Origin: Duganella sp. sic0402
GTDB taxonomy: Bacteria > Pseudomonadota > Gammaproteobacteria > Burkholderiales > Burkholderiaceae_D
NCBI RefSeq assembly: GCF_019219065.1
Contig: NZ_JAHUWK010000001.1
Coordinates: 248,001 to 312,000, forward strand
DNA: 64,000 nucleotides
Direction of reading: 5' to 3'
Part shown: piece after piece, positions 1-8,422 of the stretch
Layout: each line of letters starts with the position of its first letter
How positions within the stretch are numbered: position 1 is the stretch's first letter
Made by a program: the position numbers and the translations under genes
The notes under the pieces: model-generated
What the model saw: the letters and a program-made list of their open reading frames with translations, nothing else
What the model was told of the DNA's origin: nothing
The model's database searches: none

Positions 1-186
1 AACCAGATCGAAGTCCAGGTAGCCAATTTATCGATCAACCTGCTGGCAGGCCAGGAACGGCCCGACTACCGGCTGCTGACGGCGCGTTACGGCCAGCGCT
101 TTGTTCCACAAGATACGCACCTGATCACGCCACGTCCATCCGGCATGCTCGGCCCGGTGCGTCTGCTCTCGGAGATCCAACCATGA
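1..186 (+). CDS. C-terminal end of a probable GH106-like alpha-L-rhamnosidase (partial)
   Basis: An open frame enters from the left edge and stops with TGA at 184-186, showing 61 codons. The last 15 or so residues contain PSGMLGPVRL. From memory, this resembles the extreme C-terminus of large GH106/GH2-type alpha-L-rhamnosidases, where a beta-sandwich ends in a similar 'SGLLGPV' stretch. The stop overlaps the start codon of the GH28 gene (ATGA, 183-186), so the two are translationally coupled. A rhamnosidase would fit the rhamnogalacturonan theme of the next genes. The catalytic domain lies outside the window, so the assignment is tentative. Confidence 0.45.
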   Translation, partial: NQIEVQVANLSINLLAGQERPDYRLLTARYGQRFVPQDTHLITPRPSGMLGPVRLLSEIQP

Positions 187-1607
187 AAAAACTGATGCTG
201 TGGCTATGCGCCGTCATGCTGGCCACCTCCGCCTCCGCCAGGGAATACGAAGCTTCGCAATTCGGCGCCAAGGGCGATGGCGTCACGCTCGATACCGTCG
301 CCATCCAAAAGACTATCGACGCTGCTGCCAAAGACGGCGGCACAGTAATCTTCAAGCCGGGCACTTATCTGAGCGGCTCGATTTTCGTCAAGAGCGGTGT
401 CACGCTCAAGCTGGACAAGGGCGTCACCATCCTTGGCTCGCAGCGGCTGAAAGATTATCCCGTCATGCCAACCCGGATCGCCGGCATCGAAATGCGTTGG
501 CCGGCTGCGCTGGTCAACGTGTATGAACAGCGCAATGCGACCGTGATAGGCGAGGGCACGATCGACGGCGATGGCAAGATCTTCTGGGACAGCTACTGGA
601 CCTTGCGCAAGTCCTACGAACCGCGCGGCCTGCGCTGGGCTTCCGACTATGACGCCCAGCGCCCACGCCTGATCCAGGTATTCAACTCCACCGGCGTCAA
701 GGTCGGCGGCGGCCTGCTGTTGCGGCGCTCGGGCTTCTGGACCCTGCATATTTGCTACTCCACCGACGTCACGGTGGACGGCGTGGTGATCCGCAATAAC
801 GAAGGCGGGCTCGGACCTTCCACCGACGGCATCGACATCGATTCTTCGAAAAAAGTACTGGTGCAGCATGCCGACATCGACGTCAACGACGATGCGCTTT
901 GCCTGAAAGCGGGCCGCGACTCGGACGGTCTGCGCGTAGCCCGCAGCACCGAGGATGTGGTGATACGCGACTCCATTGTCCGCTCGGCGGCGGCCGGGGT
1001 TACCTTCGGCAGCGAAACCTCGGGCGGCTTCCGCAATATCGAGGCCTACAACATCACTACGCTGAAGGGCGTGCCGGTCGGTATCCTGTTCAAATCGGCA
1101 CATACGCGGGGCGGCTTTGGCGAGAACCTGCGATTGCATGACTTCACAATGATCGATACGCCGGTGGTGCTGCGCATCACGATGAACTGGAACCCGAGCT
1201 ACAGCTACGCGCGGATTCCACCGGAAATCAAGGACTATCCGGACTACTGGAAAGTGCTGTCCACACCTGTTCCGAAAGAGCAGGGCATGGCGCGCTTCCA
1301 CGATGTCCGCATCTGGAATATCAAGGCCAAAGGTGCAAGCACCGCGTTTGAAGTGGACGGCTACACGCAGGCACCGCTGGAACGCTTCGCGCTGGAGGGC
1401 CTGGACATCGAAGCACAGAAAGGCGGCCATATCCACGATGCCGCCAACTGGACCTTCTCCAACGTACAGCTGAAACTCGGCACGCCGATCGCGCTGGAAG
1501 AGGGACATAGCGTTCAAGGACTGCCAGCAGCATCGGTGCAAACCGGCCGGCGCGTACAACCAGTCGATCCCTCGAAGAAAAGCTTTGAAGAACAGGACAA
1601 AAGCTGA
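183..1607 (+). CDS. GH28 family glycoside hydrolase (polygalacturonase-like), secreted
   Basis: A 474-residue protein with a signal peptide (about residues 1-19, ending SASA). It then shows the GH28 parallel beta-helix opening 'FGAKGDG' and 'GGTVIFKPGTYLSG'. GH28 enzymes hydrolyse galacturonan or rhamnogalacturonan backbones with paired aspartates. Here STDGID supplies D215 and NDDALC supplies D236/D237. The usual G-H-G motif is replaced by AAGVTFGSE (about 271-279), and the R-I-K motif is represented by GILFKS. The loss of the loop histidine suggests a divergent subfamily, possibly an exo-acting enzyme or one acting on a modified uronate. It overlaps the upstream gene by 4 bases, and a GH105 gene follows 1 base later, so the three look like one operon. 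The family call is firm; the exact substrate is not. Confidence 0.88.
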   Translation: MKKLMLWLCAVMLATSASAREYEASQFGAKGDGVTLDTVAIQKTIDAAAKDGGTVIFKPGTYLSGSIFVKSGVTLKLDKGVTILGSQRLKDYPVMPTRIAGIEMRWPAALVNVYEQRNATVIGEGTIDGDGKIFWDSYWTLRKSYEPRGLRWASDYDAQRPRLIQVFNSTGVKVGGGLLLRRSGFWTLHICYSTDVTVDGVVIRNNEGGLGPSTDGIDIDSSKKVLVQHADIDVNDDALCLKAGRDSDGLRVARSTEDVVIRDSIVRSAAAGVTFGSETSGGFRNIEAYNITTLKGVPVGILFKSAHTRGGFGENLRLHDFTMIDTPVVLRITMNWNPSYSYARIPPEIKDYPDYWKVLSTPVPKEQGMARFHDVRIWNIKAKGASTAFEVDGYTQAPLERFALEGLDIEAQKGGHIHDAANWTFSNVQLKLGTPIALEEGHSVQGLPAASVQTGRRVQPVDPSKKSFEEQDKS

Positions 1608-1608
1608 C

Positions 1609-2835
1609 ATGAAAATCCAACCCCATCTGATGCTGCTGGCGCTGAGCCTGAGCAGCGGCCTGCTGCACGCACAGCAGAACTACCCATTGCCGACGCCGGA
1701 GATGCAGGCCATCATCGACAAGGACACCAGCCGCCATTTTGGCGATGCGCCTGCCGATGGTGGACCGCTGGCCACTGACCTGTCGCCAGCACTGACGCCG
1801 GCCGCCATCGACAAGGCCATGCGCAAAGTGGCGGACTGGCAGCTGGATCGCACAATGCACCATCTCGACAAGATATGGACCTCGGCGGTGCTGTTCAGCG
1901 GCTTCATGGCGGTGTCCGAATCCACAGGGGACCAGAAATACCGCGACGCCATGCTAACCATGGCCAACGGCTTTGAATGGAAGCTGCGTACGCCGTACCC
2001 CAACGCCGACGACATCGCCGTCGCGCAGACTTATCTTGAACTGTATTTCCAGCAGCCTTCGCCCGAGCGCATCGCCGCCACCAAAGAGCAGCTGGACATC
2101 CTGATTAAGCTGAAGACGCTGCGTCCCGGCGATGAACGCCAGCCATGGTGGTGGTGCGACGCGCTGTTCATGGGGCCGCCGGTATGGGTAAGGATGTACA
2201 AAGCCACCGGCGATCGCAAATACCTGGACTACGTGCACACCCAGTGGCGGATCACCTACGACCTGCTGTATGACCAGGAAGAGCATCTGTACGCGCGTGA
2301 CGCCAGCTACAAAACCAAGCGCGAACCGAATGGCAAAAAGGTATTCTGGTCGCGCGGCGAAGGCTGGGTGATGGGTGGGCTGGCACGCACGCTGGACTAC
2401 ATTCCGGCCGATGATCCGCAACGGCCGTTCTACATCGAGCAGCTACAGCAGATGTCGGCGCGCATCGCTGCGTTACAGGGCGCGGATGGCCAGTGGCACG
2501 CGGGCCTGCTGGACCCGGCCAGCTATCCGCTGCCGGAGACCTCCGGTGCGGCGCTGTTCGTGTATGGCATGGCATATGGCGTCAATCGCGGCTACCTGGA
2601 CGCCAAGACCTATCGCCCGGTGATCGAGCGCGCCTGGGCAGGCCTGCTGAAGAATGTTTACGCCGACGGCCGCCTGGGCGGCATCCAGCAAACCGGGGCC
2701 GAACCGGCGTTCTACCGGCCGGCGTCCAGCTTCAACTACGGTGTTGGCGGCTTCCTGCTGGCCGCCACCGAGTTGAAGAAAATGGCTAGCGCGTGCCCTG
2801 ATACATCAAGCCGCTGTCGTTCAGGCCAAATTTGA
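1609..2835 (+). CDS. GH105 unsaturated rhamnogalacturonyl hydrolase (YteR/RhiN-like), secreted
   Basis: The chosen ATG at 1609 gives 408 residues starting with a clear signal peptide (MKIQPHLMLLALSLSSGLLHA). An upstream in-frame TTG lacks this fit. GH105 enzymes remove the unsaturated uronic acid left at the non-reducing end by pectate or rhamnogalacturonan lyases, using an (alpha/alpha)6 barrel. The family signature WWWCDALFMG places the probable catalytic Asp at D184. Later blocks include RGEGWVMGG and ETSGAALFVYGMAYGVNRGYL. The gene directly follows the GH28 gene. Its last 50 bases run into the 3' end of the convergent GH105 gene, so the final 17 or so residues (SACPDTSSRCRSGQI) look like tail extension rather than conserved fold. 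Confidence 0.88.
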   Translation: MKIQPHLMLLALSLSSGLLHAQQNYPLPTPEMQAIIDKDTSRHFGDAPADGGPLATDLSPALTPAAIDKAMRKVADWQLDRTMHHLDKIWTSAVLFSGFMAVSESTGDQKYRDAMLTMANGFEWKLRTPYPNADDIAVAQTYLELYFQQPSPERIAATKEQLDILIKLKTLRPGDERQPWWWCDALFMGPPVWVRMYKATGDRKYLDYVHTQWRITYDLLYDQEEHLYARDASYKTKREPNGKKVFWSRGEGWVMGGLARTLDYIPADDPQRPFYIEQLQQMSARIAALQGADGQWHAGLLDPASYPLPETSGAALFVYGMAYGVNRGYLDAKTYRPVIERAWAGLLKNVYADGRLGGIQQTGAEPAFYRPASSFNYGVGGFLLAATELKKMASACPDTSSRCRSGQI

Positions 2836-4207
2836 ACTGGCGGTTCATGGCGATGATCTCGGCGCCAGCCAGCAGCACCGGGCCGTAGCCATGCGCGGCC
2901 TTGGTGCTGACCGGGCGGTAGTAGTAGAACGCCGGATCGAACGCCATGCCGGTGCCGACACAAACGCCTTCCACCTCGCCCTTGGCGTTGACCTTGCCAG
3001 CCACCGCGTTCCACGCCAGGTTGGCCATCGGCCCGAACATCTCCTTGTCCAGATAACCACGGTTGACACCGCGCGCAATTGCATACGCGTAGATTGCGGT
3101 GGCCGAGGTTTCCAGGTAAGAGTCTGGACGATCGATCAGCTGATGCCACAGGCCGTCCTTGTGCTGATACATGGCCAGGCCGTTGGCGTGTGCGCGGAAC
3201 TGCGCTTCCACCGCCTTGTACTGCTTGTGGTTCTTCGGCAGCACCTCCAGCACTTCCACCATCGCCATCAGGGCCCAGCCGTTGGCGCGCGCCCAGTGCA
3301 GTTCCGGATGATCGCGCATGCCTTCGACATAGCCATGCATGTAGATGCCCAGTTTCGGATTGAACATGCGCCTGGAGAATTGCAGCACCTGACGGGCCGC
3401 ATCGTCATAGTACTTGGCGTTGCCAGTCTGCTTGCCCATCAGTGCAATGGTCGGCACGCCCATGAACATATCGTCCAGCCACAGCGTATCTGGCAGTGGA
3501 CGCATCTTGCGCTTGCCGTTGGCGTCCGGACCGCCACGCGCCAGCGTGCCGTCCTTCAGCCGGTATTCTTTTTCGGTGACGAAGGTCGAACACACCGGCA
3601 CCAGCTGGCTGTAATCGACCTTGACGCCAGCCTGCTGCGACTTCAAAAAGCTCATGCACAGCGCACCGGCGTCATCCAGCGCGTGTGGATTGAGGAAGCT
3701 TTTGATTGGCGCCTGGGCGCTGGCCTGGTCTGCCTTGACCACCGGCAGGTAGAGCCGGGTCAGGTCGGAGAGGAGTTGGTGGCGCTTGACGGTGTAGTCG
3801 GTGTAGCGCTGATCGCCGGTGACTGCGCCTGCCGACAGCATGCCGGCGTAGGTCACTCCCCATTCATAGCTGGTCAGGCGGAAGTCGCCCGGTTTCAGCA
3901 CGGCGTCGGGATCGGCCTTATCCAGCTTGCCGAGCGGGGCGTGGCTGTTTTTGTTGATCAGTTCCGCCGGCGTCACCGAGTCCAGATAGGCGAACACGCG
4001 ATCCAGTACCGCCTTGACCTCGGCCGTGTCCATGGCGCGGTAGGGATTGTGGTAGGTCACGTCCAGCGCGTGCAGCATGGCGTCCTTGGCGGCGGGGCCT
4101 TTCTCCTGCACCGGCGGTGCTTCCTGCGCGTTGACATGAGCGGAGAAGGGCAGGCTACCGGCGACCAATGTCGCCATCAGTAATTTGGTGAACGTTGTGG
4201 ATTTCAC
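2786..4207 (-). CDS. GH105 family glycoside hydrolase, second paralogue, secreted
   Basis: I chose the GTG at 4207 as the start: an AGGAG box lies at 4219-4223 (11-base spacing), and the 473-residue product then begins with a normal signal peptide (VKSTTFTKLLMATLVAGSLPFSAHVNA). An upstream ATG would add 16 hydrophilic residues. The (alpha/alpha)6-barrel hallmarks are TLWLDDMFMGVP (probable catalytic D245), HWARANGWALMAMVEVL and SYLETSATAIYAYAIARGVNRGYL. It is much closer to the GH105 at 26.4-27.8 kb than to its convergent neighbour, so the locus holds two GH105 subfamilies. It diverges from the TonB receptor gene across a 245-bp region with a strong inverted repeat. Confidence 0.86.
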   Translation of the reverse strand: MKSTTFTKLLMATLVAGSLPFSAHVNAQEAPPVQEKGPAAKDAMLHALDVTYHNPYRAMDTAEVKAVLDRVFAYLDSVTPAELINKNSHAPLGKLDKADPDAVLKPGDFRLTSYEWGVTYAGMLSAGAVTGDQRYTDYTVKRHQLLSDLTRLYLPVVKADQASAQAPIKSFLNPHALDDAGALCMSFLKSQQAGVKVDYSQLVPVCSTFVTEKEYRLKDGTLARGGPDANGKRKMRPLPDTLWLDDMFMGVPTIALMGKQTGNAKYYDDAARQVLQFSRRMFNPKLGIYMHGYVEGMRDHPELHWARANGWALMAMVEVLEVLPKNHKQYKAVEAQFRAHANGLAMYQHKDGLWHQLIDRPDSYLETSATAIYAYAIARGVNRGYLDKEMFGPMANLAWNAVAGKVNAKGEVEGVCVGTGMAFDPAFYYYRPVSTKAAHGYGPVLLAGAEIIAMNRQFKFGLNDSGLMYQGTR

Positions 4208-4297
4208 TTGAAAAGTATCTCCTGAATGAAAAGTGCTAGCCCAATATTGACGCATATCCGCGCGTATTTCCGCCTCTTTTGAGCAAATAATCTTGTA

Positions 4298-4329
4298 GTT
4301 GATCGAAGCGCTGCGGCGCTGCGATCAAC
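4298..4329. promoter_or_regulatory. 32-bp inverted repeat, candidate operator between a GH105 gene and the TonB receptor
   Basis: Two 14-base arms (GTTGATCGAAGCGC and GCGCTGCGATCAAC) around TGCG are complementary at 13 of 14 positions. The element sits 91 bp before the GH105 start (4207) and 124 bp before the TonB receptor start (4453), an ideal place for a dimeric regulator controlling both genes. No T-run follows on either strand, so it is unlikely to be a terminator. The cognate regulator is not identifiable. Confidence 0.6.
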
Positions 4330-4452
4330 TGCTTGAGTATTTCTAAAAAGTGCATCCTTGTCGCCACAACCATTGTCTTCTGCTCGCCTGTCGCGGCGTA
4401 ACATCGATCGCGAGTCGAGAGCTCATCTAATAAAAATGGAGATATAAAGACG

Positions 4453-7419
4453 ATGCATACTTTGAAGAATCGCAGAATCCGGCCTACGCTGCTCCACCTG
4501 GCGGTCGCCGCCAGCTTGACCTCACTACAGGCGCAGGCGCAGGAAGTCGCACCGGAGAACGAGACAGTCGTGGTGGTGACGGGCTTCCGCGCCAGCTTGA
4601 ACAGCGCGCTGAACACCAAGAAGAACTCGGACGGTATTGTTGACGTCATCAAGGCCGAAGACATCGCCAAATTCCCCGATGCTAACCTGGCCGAATCGCT
4701 GCAACGCGTTCCCGGCGTGGCGCTGGCGCGCGGCGATGGTGGCGAGGGCAAGCAGATCACCGTGCGCGGCCTGAACGCCGGATTCACGCGCGTGCGCATC
4801 AATGGCATTGAAGGTGTGGCGGCTACCGGCGCCTCCGATATCAACGGCAGCACCAACCGCAGCCGCGGCTTTGATTTTTCGGTGTTTGCGTCGGAACTGT
4901 TCAACAGTCTGGAAGTACGCAAGACTTCGGAAGCGGCGGTGGAAGAGGGCTCGCTGGGCGCCACCGTGGACCTGCGCACGGCGCGGCCATTCGATTTCAA
5001 GGATCGCACCATCAGTCTCGGCCTGCAGGAATTCCATAACACGCTCACCGAGAAAACCCAGCCGCGTGTTACCGCGCTACTGTCCGACCGCTGGAATACC
5101 GACTATGGTAAATTCGGTGCGCTGATTTCCGGCGCCTTCGCCAAGCGCCGCGCCACCGAGGAAGGCTATGAGGCGGTGGAGCTGCTCAGCGCCAGTGCCG
5201 ACGGCGGCTTCTGCTCGCCAGTTGGCGCGGCGGTGCAGAATCCGGCCAACAATGCGGTCAAGGGCATCACGGCGGCCAACTGCGGCTTCAATCTGCCGCG
5301 TACCTCGGTCGCCGGCGCGTACAACGATGTGATGAACCGTCTGGATAATTATGGCGGAACGGTGGCCAGTCCGGCGGCCGGCTCCGGCGCGTTTGCACCA
5401 CGTATCCCGCGCTATCGCCGCTCGCAGACCGACTACGAACGCACTGGTATCACCAACTCCTACCAGTGGCGTCCGAGCAGCGAGACGGAGTTCAATCTGG
5501 ATCTGATGTACGGCAAGTTTGCCAACAAGCGCTATGACAACTACATCTCGGCGATCTCGTTCGGCCGCACGCTGGGCGCCGCCAATGGCAAGCCGCAGAC
5601 GTCCATCCTCGATGCGCACTTCAACGAGAACGGCAGCTGGGACTACGGCAAGTTCAATGGCGTCGACGTGCGGACTGAAGGTCTGGTGGATATCTACACC
5701 ACCAAGTTCCGCCAGCATGTGCTGTCGGGCAGCCATAAATTCAGCGACACGCTCAAGCTGGATTTCATGACGGGTGTCTCCAACAGCAATCTGAACGAAC
5801 CGATGCGCGCGACCGTGCAGTTTGACTCGCCCAATGCCAACGGCTTCTCCTGGGACTTCCGCAACAACCGCAATGTGCCGACGCTGAACTTCGGCATCGA
5901 CATCACCAATCCGGCCAGTTTCAGCTTTGGGCCGCAGGACGCGGACGGCACGGTGCATGGCCAGTTCGTCGGCCGCTATCTGGACACCACCAACAAGCTG
6001 CAAACCCACGCGGCTAATCTGAGCTGGGAGATCAATGATCATCTGACTTCGCGTTTCGGCCTGTCCAAGCGCAAGAACACCTGGACCAACTATGAGATTG
6101 GCTCGGGCGCGAACGGACTGACCCTGCCGGCTGGTACGACCATGAGCAGCATCTCGCGCCAGATCACCGGCTTTGGCAGTGGGCTGGGCGGCAGCGGCAT
6201 TCCATCGTCGTGGGCAGCGGTCGATCTGGATAAATTCCTGTCCGTGTATAACATCGAGTGCCACTGCTCGGCGGTGCCGGGTTCGGAGTACAACGTCCTG
6301 GGCCAGACCAACCGCCGCGTGGAAGAAAAGATCGACGCGGTGTATGGCATGGTCGACTTCAACTACGATGCGCTGGGCATCGCCTGGCGCGGCAATGTGG
6401 GTGTACGTGGCGCGGATACTACCGCTACGTCGTCGGCGCTGATCAACGTCAACGGCGCCTTGCAGCCCAATGTCGGCATGAAGAAGTATCGTGACTGGCT
6501 ACCGGCTCTGAACCTGACCGCGCAGCTGCCGAAAGACGTGTTCGTACGCTTCTCGGCGGGGAAAACCTTGTCGCGGCCGGAGTATGTGGACCTGGCGCCG
6601 TCGGCCACCGTGTCGCAGATTGCGCAGTCGGTCTCGATCGGCAATCCGCAGCTGGATCCTATCCGCGCCAAGACCTATGACCTGCAAGCGGAGTGGTACT
6701 ACGCGAAGAACGCCATGGTATCGCTGGGCTACTTCCACAAGGACATCGGCTCCTTCATCCAGAGCGTCAATGAGCGCGTGCCCTATAACACCTTGGGCTT
6801 GCCGAACGATCTGCTGATCTTCAACGGCTGCTCGATCACCGGCGCCACGCCGATCTGTCCGACGCTGCCGACGACCGAGGTGGTGGTCAGCCGCAAGGTC
6901 AATACGGCTGGCGGTCCGCTGAATGGCCTGGAGTTTAATCTGCAGGCGCCATTCAGCTTCCTGCCTGCGCCGTGGAATAACTTTGGCATGCTGGCCAACG
7001 CCACCCACGTCAAGTCGAAGATCACCTACATCACGCGGGTGGATAATCCGACCACGCCAGCCAATGAGCAGCTGACGCAGGTGGCCAACTTCACCGGACT
7101 GTCGCCAAACACGCGCAATCTGACGCTGTATTATGAGGACCAGAAGTTCAGCGCGCGGGTATCTGCTGCCTATCGTTCGTCTTACATCCTGGCGGTGCTG
7201 GGTGATGTGAATGGCGCTGACTACACCATCGTCGACGCTTCGACCAACGTCGATATGAGCCTGTCGTACAACATCACGCCGCAGCTGCGCGTCAGCCTGG
7301 AAGGGCAAAACCTGCGCGACACGCCGCTGCGTTATGGCCGGGACACGCAGCGCAACGATACGCTGCTGTATGTGCACTCGGGGCGTACCTTTGTGCTGGG
7401 GCTGAACTACAAGTTCTAA
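4453..7419 (+). CDS. TonB-dependent outer-membrane receptor, carbohydrate type
   Basis: 988 residues with a signal peptide ending near residue 29 (LQAQA). A plug domain follows: VVVVTGFRASL, then DIAKFPDANLAESLQRVPGV and TVRGLNAGFTRVRINGI. The rest is a 22-strand-type barrel ending in the aromatic C-terminus LGLNYKF required for outer-membrane insertion. The 'FPD.NLAESLQR..GV' plug is typical of the Xanthomonas/Caulobacter carbohydrate receptor class (TIGR01782-like). Such receptors import oligosaccharides with energy from TonB-ExbBD. Lying among pectinases, it most likely takes up pectin- or rhamnogalacturonan-derived oligosaccharides. GGAG at about 4439 precedes the ATG. Confidence 0.92.
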   Translation: MHTLKNRRIRPTLLHLAVAASLTSLQAQAQEVAPENETVVVVTGFRASLNSALNTKKNSDGIVDVIKAEDIAKFPDANLAESLQRVPGVALARGDGGEGKQITVRGLNAGFTRVRINGIEGVAATGASDINGSTNRSRGFDFSVFASELFNSLEVRKTSEAAVEEGSLGATVDLRTARPFDFKDRTISLGLQEFHNTLTEKTQPRVTALLSDRWNTDYGKFGALISGAFAKRRATEEGYEAVELLSASADGGFCSPVGAAVQNPANNAVKGITAANCGFNLPRTSVAGAYNDVMNRLDNYGGTVASPAAGSGAFAPRIPRYRRSQTDYERTGITNSYQWRPSSETEFNLDLMYGKFANKRYDNYISAISFGRTLGAANGKPQTSILDAHFNENGSWDYGKFNGVDVRTEGLVDIYTTKFRQHVLSGSHKFSDTLKLDFMTGVSNSNLNEPMRATVQFDSPNANGFSWDFRNNRNVPTLNFGIDITNPASFSFGPQDADGTVHGQFVGRYLDTTNKLQTHAANLSWEINDHLTSRFGLSKRKNTWTNYEIGSGANGLTLPAGTTMSSISRQITGFGSGLGGSGIPSSWAAVDLDKFLSVYNIECHCSAVPGSEYNVLGQTNRRVEEKIDAVYGMVDFNYDALGIAWRGNVGVRGADTTATSSALINVNGALQPNVGMKKYRDWLPALNLTAQLPKDVFVRFSAGKTLSRPEYVDLAPSATVSQIAQSVSIGNPQLDPIRAKTYDLQAEWYYAKNAMVSLGYFHKDIGSFIQSVNERVPYNTLGLPNDLLIFNGCSITGATPICPTLPTTEVVVSRKVNTAGGPLNGLEFNLQAPFSFLPAPWNNFGMLANATHVKSKITYITRVDNPTTPANEQLTQVANFTGLSPNTRNLTLYYEDQKFSARVSAAYRSSYILAVLGDVNGADYTIVDASTNVDMSLSYNITPQLRVSLEGQNLRDTPLRYGRDTQRNDTLLYVHSGRTFVLGLNYKF

Positions 7420-7477
7420 GCGCAGGCTTTGTGGTGCCTCAATACGTTCCGGGCAAGCCGGGCCGTAGACTGGGCGG

Positions 7478-8422
7478 ATGCCGCCACCCACACCATCCGC
7501 TCGTTATGATTCGCCCTGGAAAGCCGCTTTGTCGCACGCTTTCCGGGCGTTCATGAATTTCTTTTTTTCCGAACTTAGCGTTGAAATCGACTGGTCGAAA
7601 CGACCACGCTCCCGCGATAAAGAGCTGGAAGGCATCAGCCTGGGCGGACGGCCTGATGGCTTGCTTGCCGATAAATTGGTCGAGGTCCGTCTGCTTGGCC
7701 GCAGCGCGCGCTGGGTGCTGATCCATATAGAGGTTCAGGCGCAACGCGACGTCAGGTTGGCGCGGCGTGTGTATGATTATAACTACCGGATCAAGAAGGA
7801 ATATGCGCAGCCGGTGATCAGCTTGGCCCTGCTCGCCGATGAGGCTCCCAAGTGGCGTCCTGATGTTTATCGCAGCCTGCTGTTGGGGACGGGGACGATA
7901 TTTTACTTTGCCGCTGCCAAGCTGCTGGACTATGCCAGCCGGACGAATGAGTTATTGGCGTCGCGCAATCCTTTCGCCTTGCTCACGCTAGCGCATTTGC
8001 GTACGCAGCAGGCCGGCCATGATGCCGATCGGCTCTTTGCGGCCAAGTGGGAAATTACGGAGTTACTGTACCAACGTGCTTGGAGCAGGACGCGCATAAT
8101 TGAAATGTTCAAGGTAATCAATTGGATGATGGTCCTGCCAGCGGCTTGTCAACAACGCTATTGGCAGGCGGTCCTCAAGCTTGAGAAGGAGAAGAAAATG
8201 CAATGGATTAGCCCATTGGAGCAGTCTTTCATGGATAAGGGGCGGGAGGAAGGCATGAAAGAAGGCGTGGTGTCGGTTCTGGAGCGGCAGCTAACACGGC
8301 GCTTCGGCCCGCTGTCTAAAACAACGCGCGCCAGGCTGGCGAGAGCCAGCGTGGCGCAGCTGGAGGCATGGAGCGATGCGCTGCCCGAGTCGCAGTCCTT
8401 GAAAGAGTTCTTCAGCGCTTGA
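7478..8422 (+). CDS. Rpn/PD-(D/E)XK nuclease-family protein with DUF4351 C-terminus
   Basis: 314 residues with no signal peptide. The N-terminal half shows the core of the PD-(D/E)XK 'recombination-promoting nuclease/putative transposase' family: GRPDGLLAD (D60), then WVLIHIEVQAQRD (E85-x-Q87). The C-terminus, about 265-312, reads QLTRRFGPLSKTTRARL..ASVAQLEAWSDALPESQSLKEFF, matching the DUF4351 pattern. These proteins are multicopy, patchily distributed genes, and some members promote DNA breaks and RecA-independent recombination. It has no link to pectin metabolism and separates the receptor from the PL22 gene, suggesting insertion. Its 3' end overlaps the convergent lyase gene by 11 bases. 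No strong ribosome-binding site precedes the ATG, so the start is uncertain. Confidence 0.8.
   Translation: MPPPTPSARYDSPWKAALSHAFRAFMNFFFSELSVEIDWSKRPRSRDKELEGISLGGRPDGLLADKLVEVRLLGRSARWVLIHIEVQAQRDVRLARRVYDYNYRIKKEYAQPVISLALLADEAPKWRPDVYRSLLLGTGTIFYFAAAKLLDYASRTNELLASRNPFALLTLAHLRTQQAGHDADRLFAAKWEITELLYQRAWSRTRIIEMFKVINWMMVLPAACQQRYWQAVLKLEKEKKMQWISPLEQSFMDKGREEGMKEGVVSVLERQLTRRFGPLSKTTRARLARASVAQLEAWSDALPESQSLKEFFSA

Noticed and set aside
204-1610. 468-codon open frame antisense to the GH28 gene
   Set aside because: A shadow of a G+C-rich coding strand; the opposite strand has signal peptide, motifs and operon context.
2891-4183. 430-codon plus-strand frame across the second GH105 gene
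   Set aside because: Compositionally biased antisense frame with no recognisable domain; the minus strand has a clear GH105 sequence.
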